From Pyrenophora tritici-repentis (Eukaryota; Ascomycota; Dothideomycetes; Pleosporales; Pleosporaceae), in the NCBI RefSeq assembly GCF_003171515.1, contig NC_089395.1, positions 2,232,001 to 2,296,000 of the forward strand: a stretch of DNA of 64,000 nucleotides. Direction: 5' to 3'. The position numbers and the translations under genes are program-made. The notes beneath the pieces were generated by a model. That model saw nothing but the letters and a program-made list of their open reading frames with translations. It had not been told where the DNA came from and did no database searches. This document shows, in pieces, positions 63,806 to 64,000 of the stretch. Positions within the stretch are counted from its first letter, which is position 1. Each line of letters starts with the position of its first letter.

Positions 63806-64000
63806 ATGACGCCCACTGTAACTCTCTACGAACTATGCGTACCGGTCCTCCGGAAGGCCATGCAGAATCACTTGGTGGTTTTGAAGAAAGGCGAGGAGTG
63901 GTGCGAGGAGAACGGGTACCCGCACTCGAAGCTCCTCGACGCTAGACTCTCCCCTGACATGCACGTACGTCACCTCCCTTGTAATGGGAACAGAGAACTT
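63806..64000 (+). CDS. DUF1993-domain protein, 5' exon only (runs off the window)
   Basis: The ATG at 63806 (MTPTVTLYELCVPVLRKAMQ) starts the DUF1993 pattern, with KKGEEWCEENGYPHSKLLDA and RLSPDMH, which in this family form a DinB-like helical bundle of about 170 residues. The first exon ends at 63964, followed by a GTACGT donor. Function of DUF1993 is not established. The start lies only 71 bp from the right end of the hAT element, so the transposon sits in or near its promoter. Confidence 0.82.
   Translation, partial: MTPTVTLYELCVPVLRKAMQNHLVVLKKGEEWCEENGYPHSKLLDARLSPDMHVRHLPCNGNREL

Overview
This is a window of a filamentous ascomycete genome, most likely a Dothideomycete close to Pleosporales. 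Many short introns (45-86 bp, GTATGT/GTAAGT donors, CTAAC-type branch sites) can be read directly. The gene families are typical of Pezizomycotina: PTH11-like receptors (one with a CFEM domain), a DASH-complex ASK1 subunit, a type II PI4-kinase, a DUF6604 protein, small secreted cysteine-rich proteins and a Fot1/pogo transposon. The organism call is inferred from family knowledge; no marker gene fixes the species.

Layout. 1-2.87 kb: a decayed Fot1/pogo transposon split by a recent gag-only LTR retroelement. 3.6-8.2 kb: a tail-anchored orphan protein and a DUF6604 pseudogene carrying a MITE. 8.9-19.1 kb: conserved housekeeping genes (SNF2/RING ATPase, LSB6-type PI4-kinase, ASK1, a mitochondrial-type SDR). 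19.5-25.5 kb: small orphan genes and a cyclase-family enzyme. 25.6-31.0 kb: an intact 5.4-kb Ty3/gypsy chromovirus with identical LTRs. 31.2 kb: a tRNA-like gene. 32.6-40.4 kb: two PTH11-like 7TM proteins flanking an amino-acid permease. 40.4-44.7 kb: a gene-poor stretch with a second MITE copy. 44.7-55.5 kb: several single-pass membrane proteins, two secreted cysteine-rich proteins and a BTB protein. 56.4-63.8 kb: two small basic/acidic nuclear-type genes, one hit by three MITEs, next to an intact hAT transposon whose termini match those MITEs. 63.8 kb to the edge: start of a DUF1993 gene.

The main theme is mobile DNA. Five MITE copies (162, 128 and 118 bp) have perfect 8-bp target duplications and share a terminal motif with the 3.2-kb hAT element. 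They sit in a DUF6604 gene, in a gene desert and three times in one gene. Both LTR elements have a primer-binding site complementary to a segment inside their own LTR, a self-priming (Tf1-like) signature. The autonomous element has gag and pol in one frame separated by a single amber codon. No CRISPR, bacterial-type operon or obvious secondary-metabolite cluster was seen.
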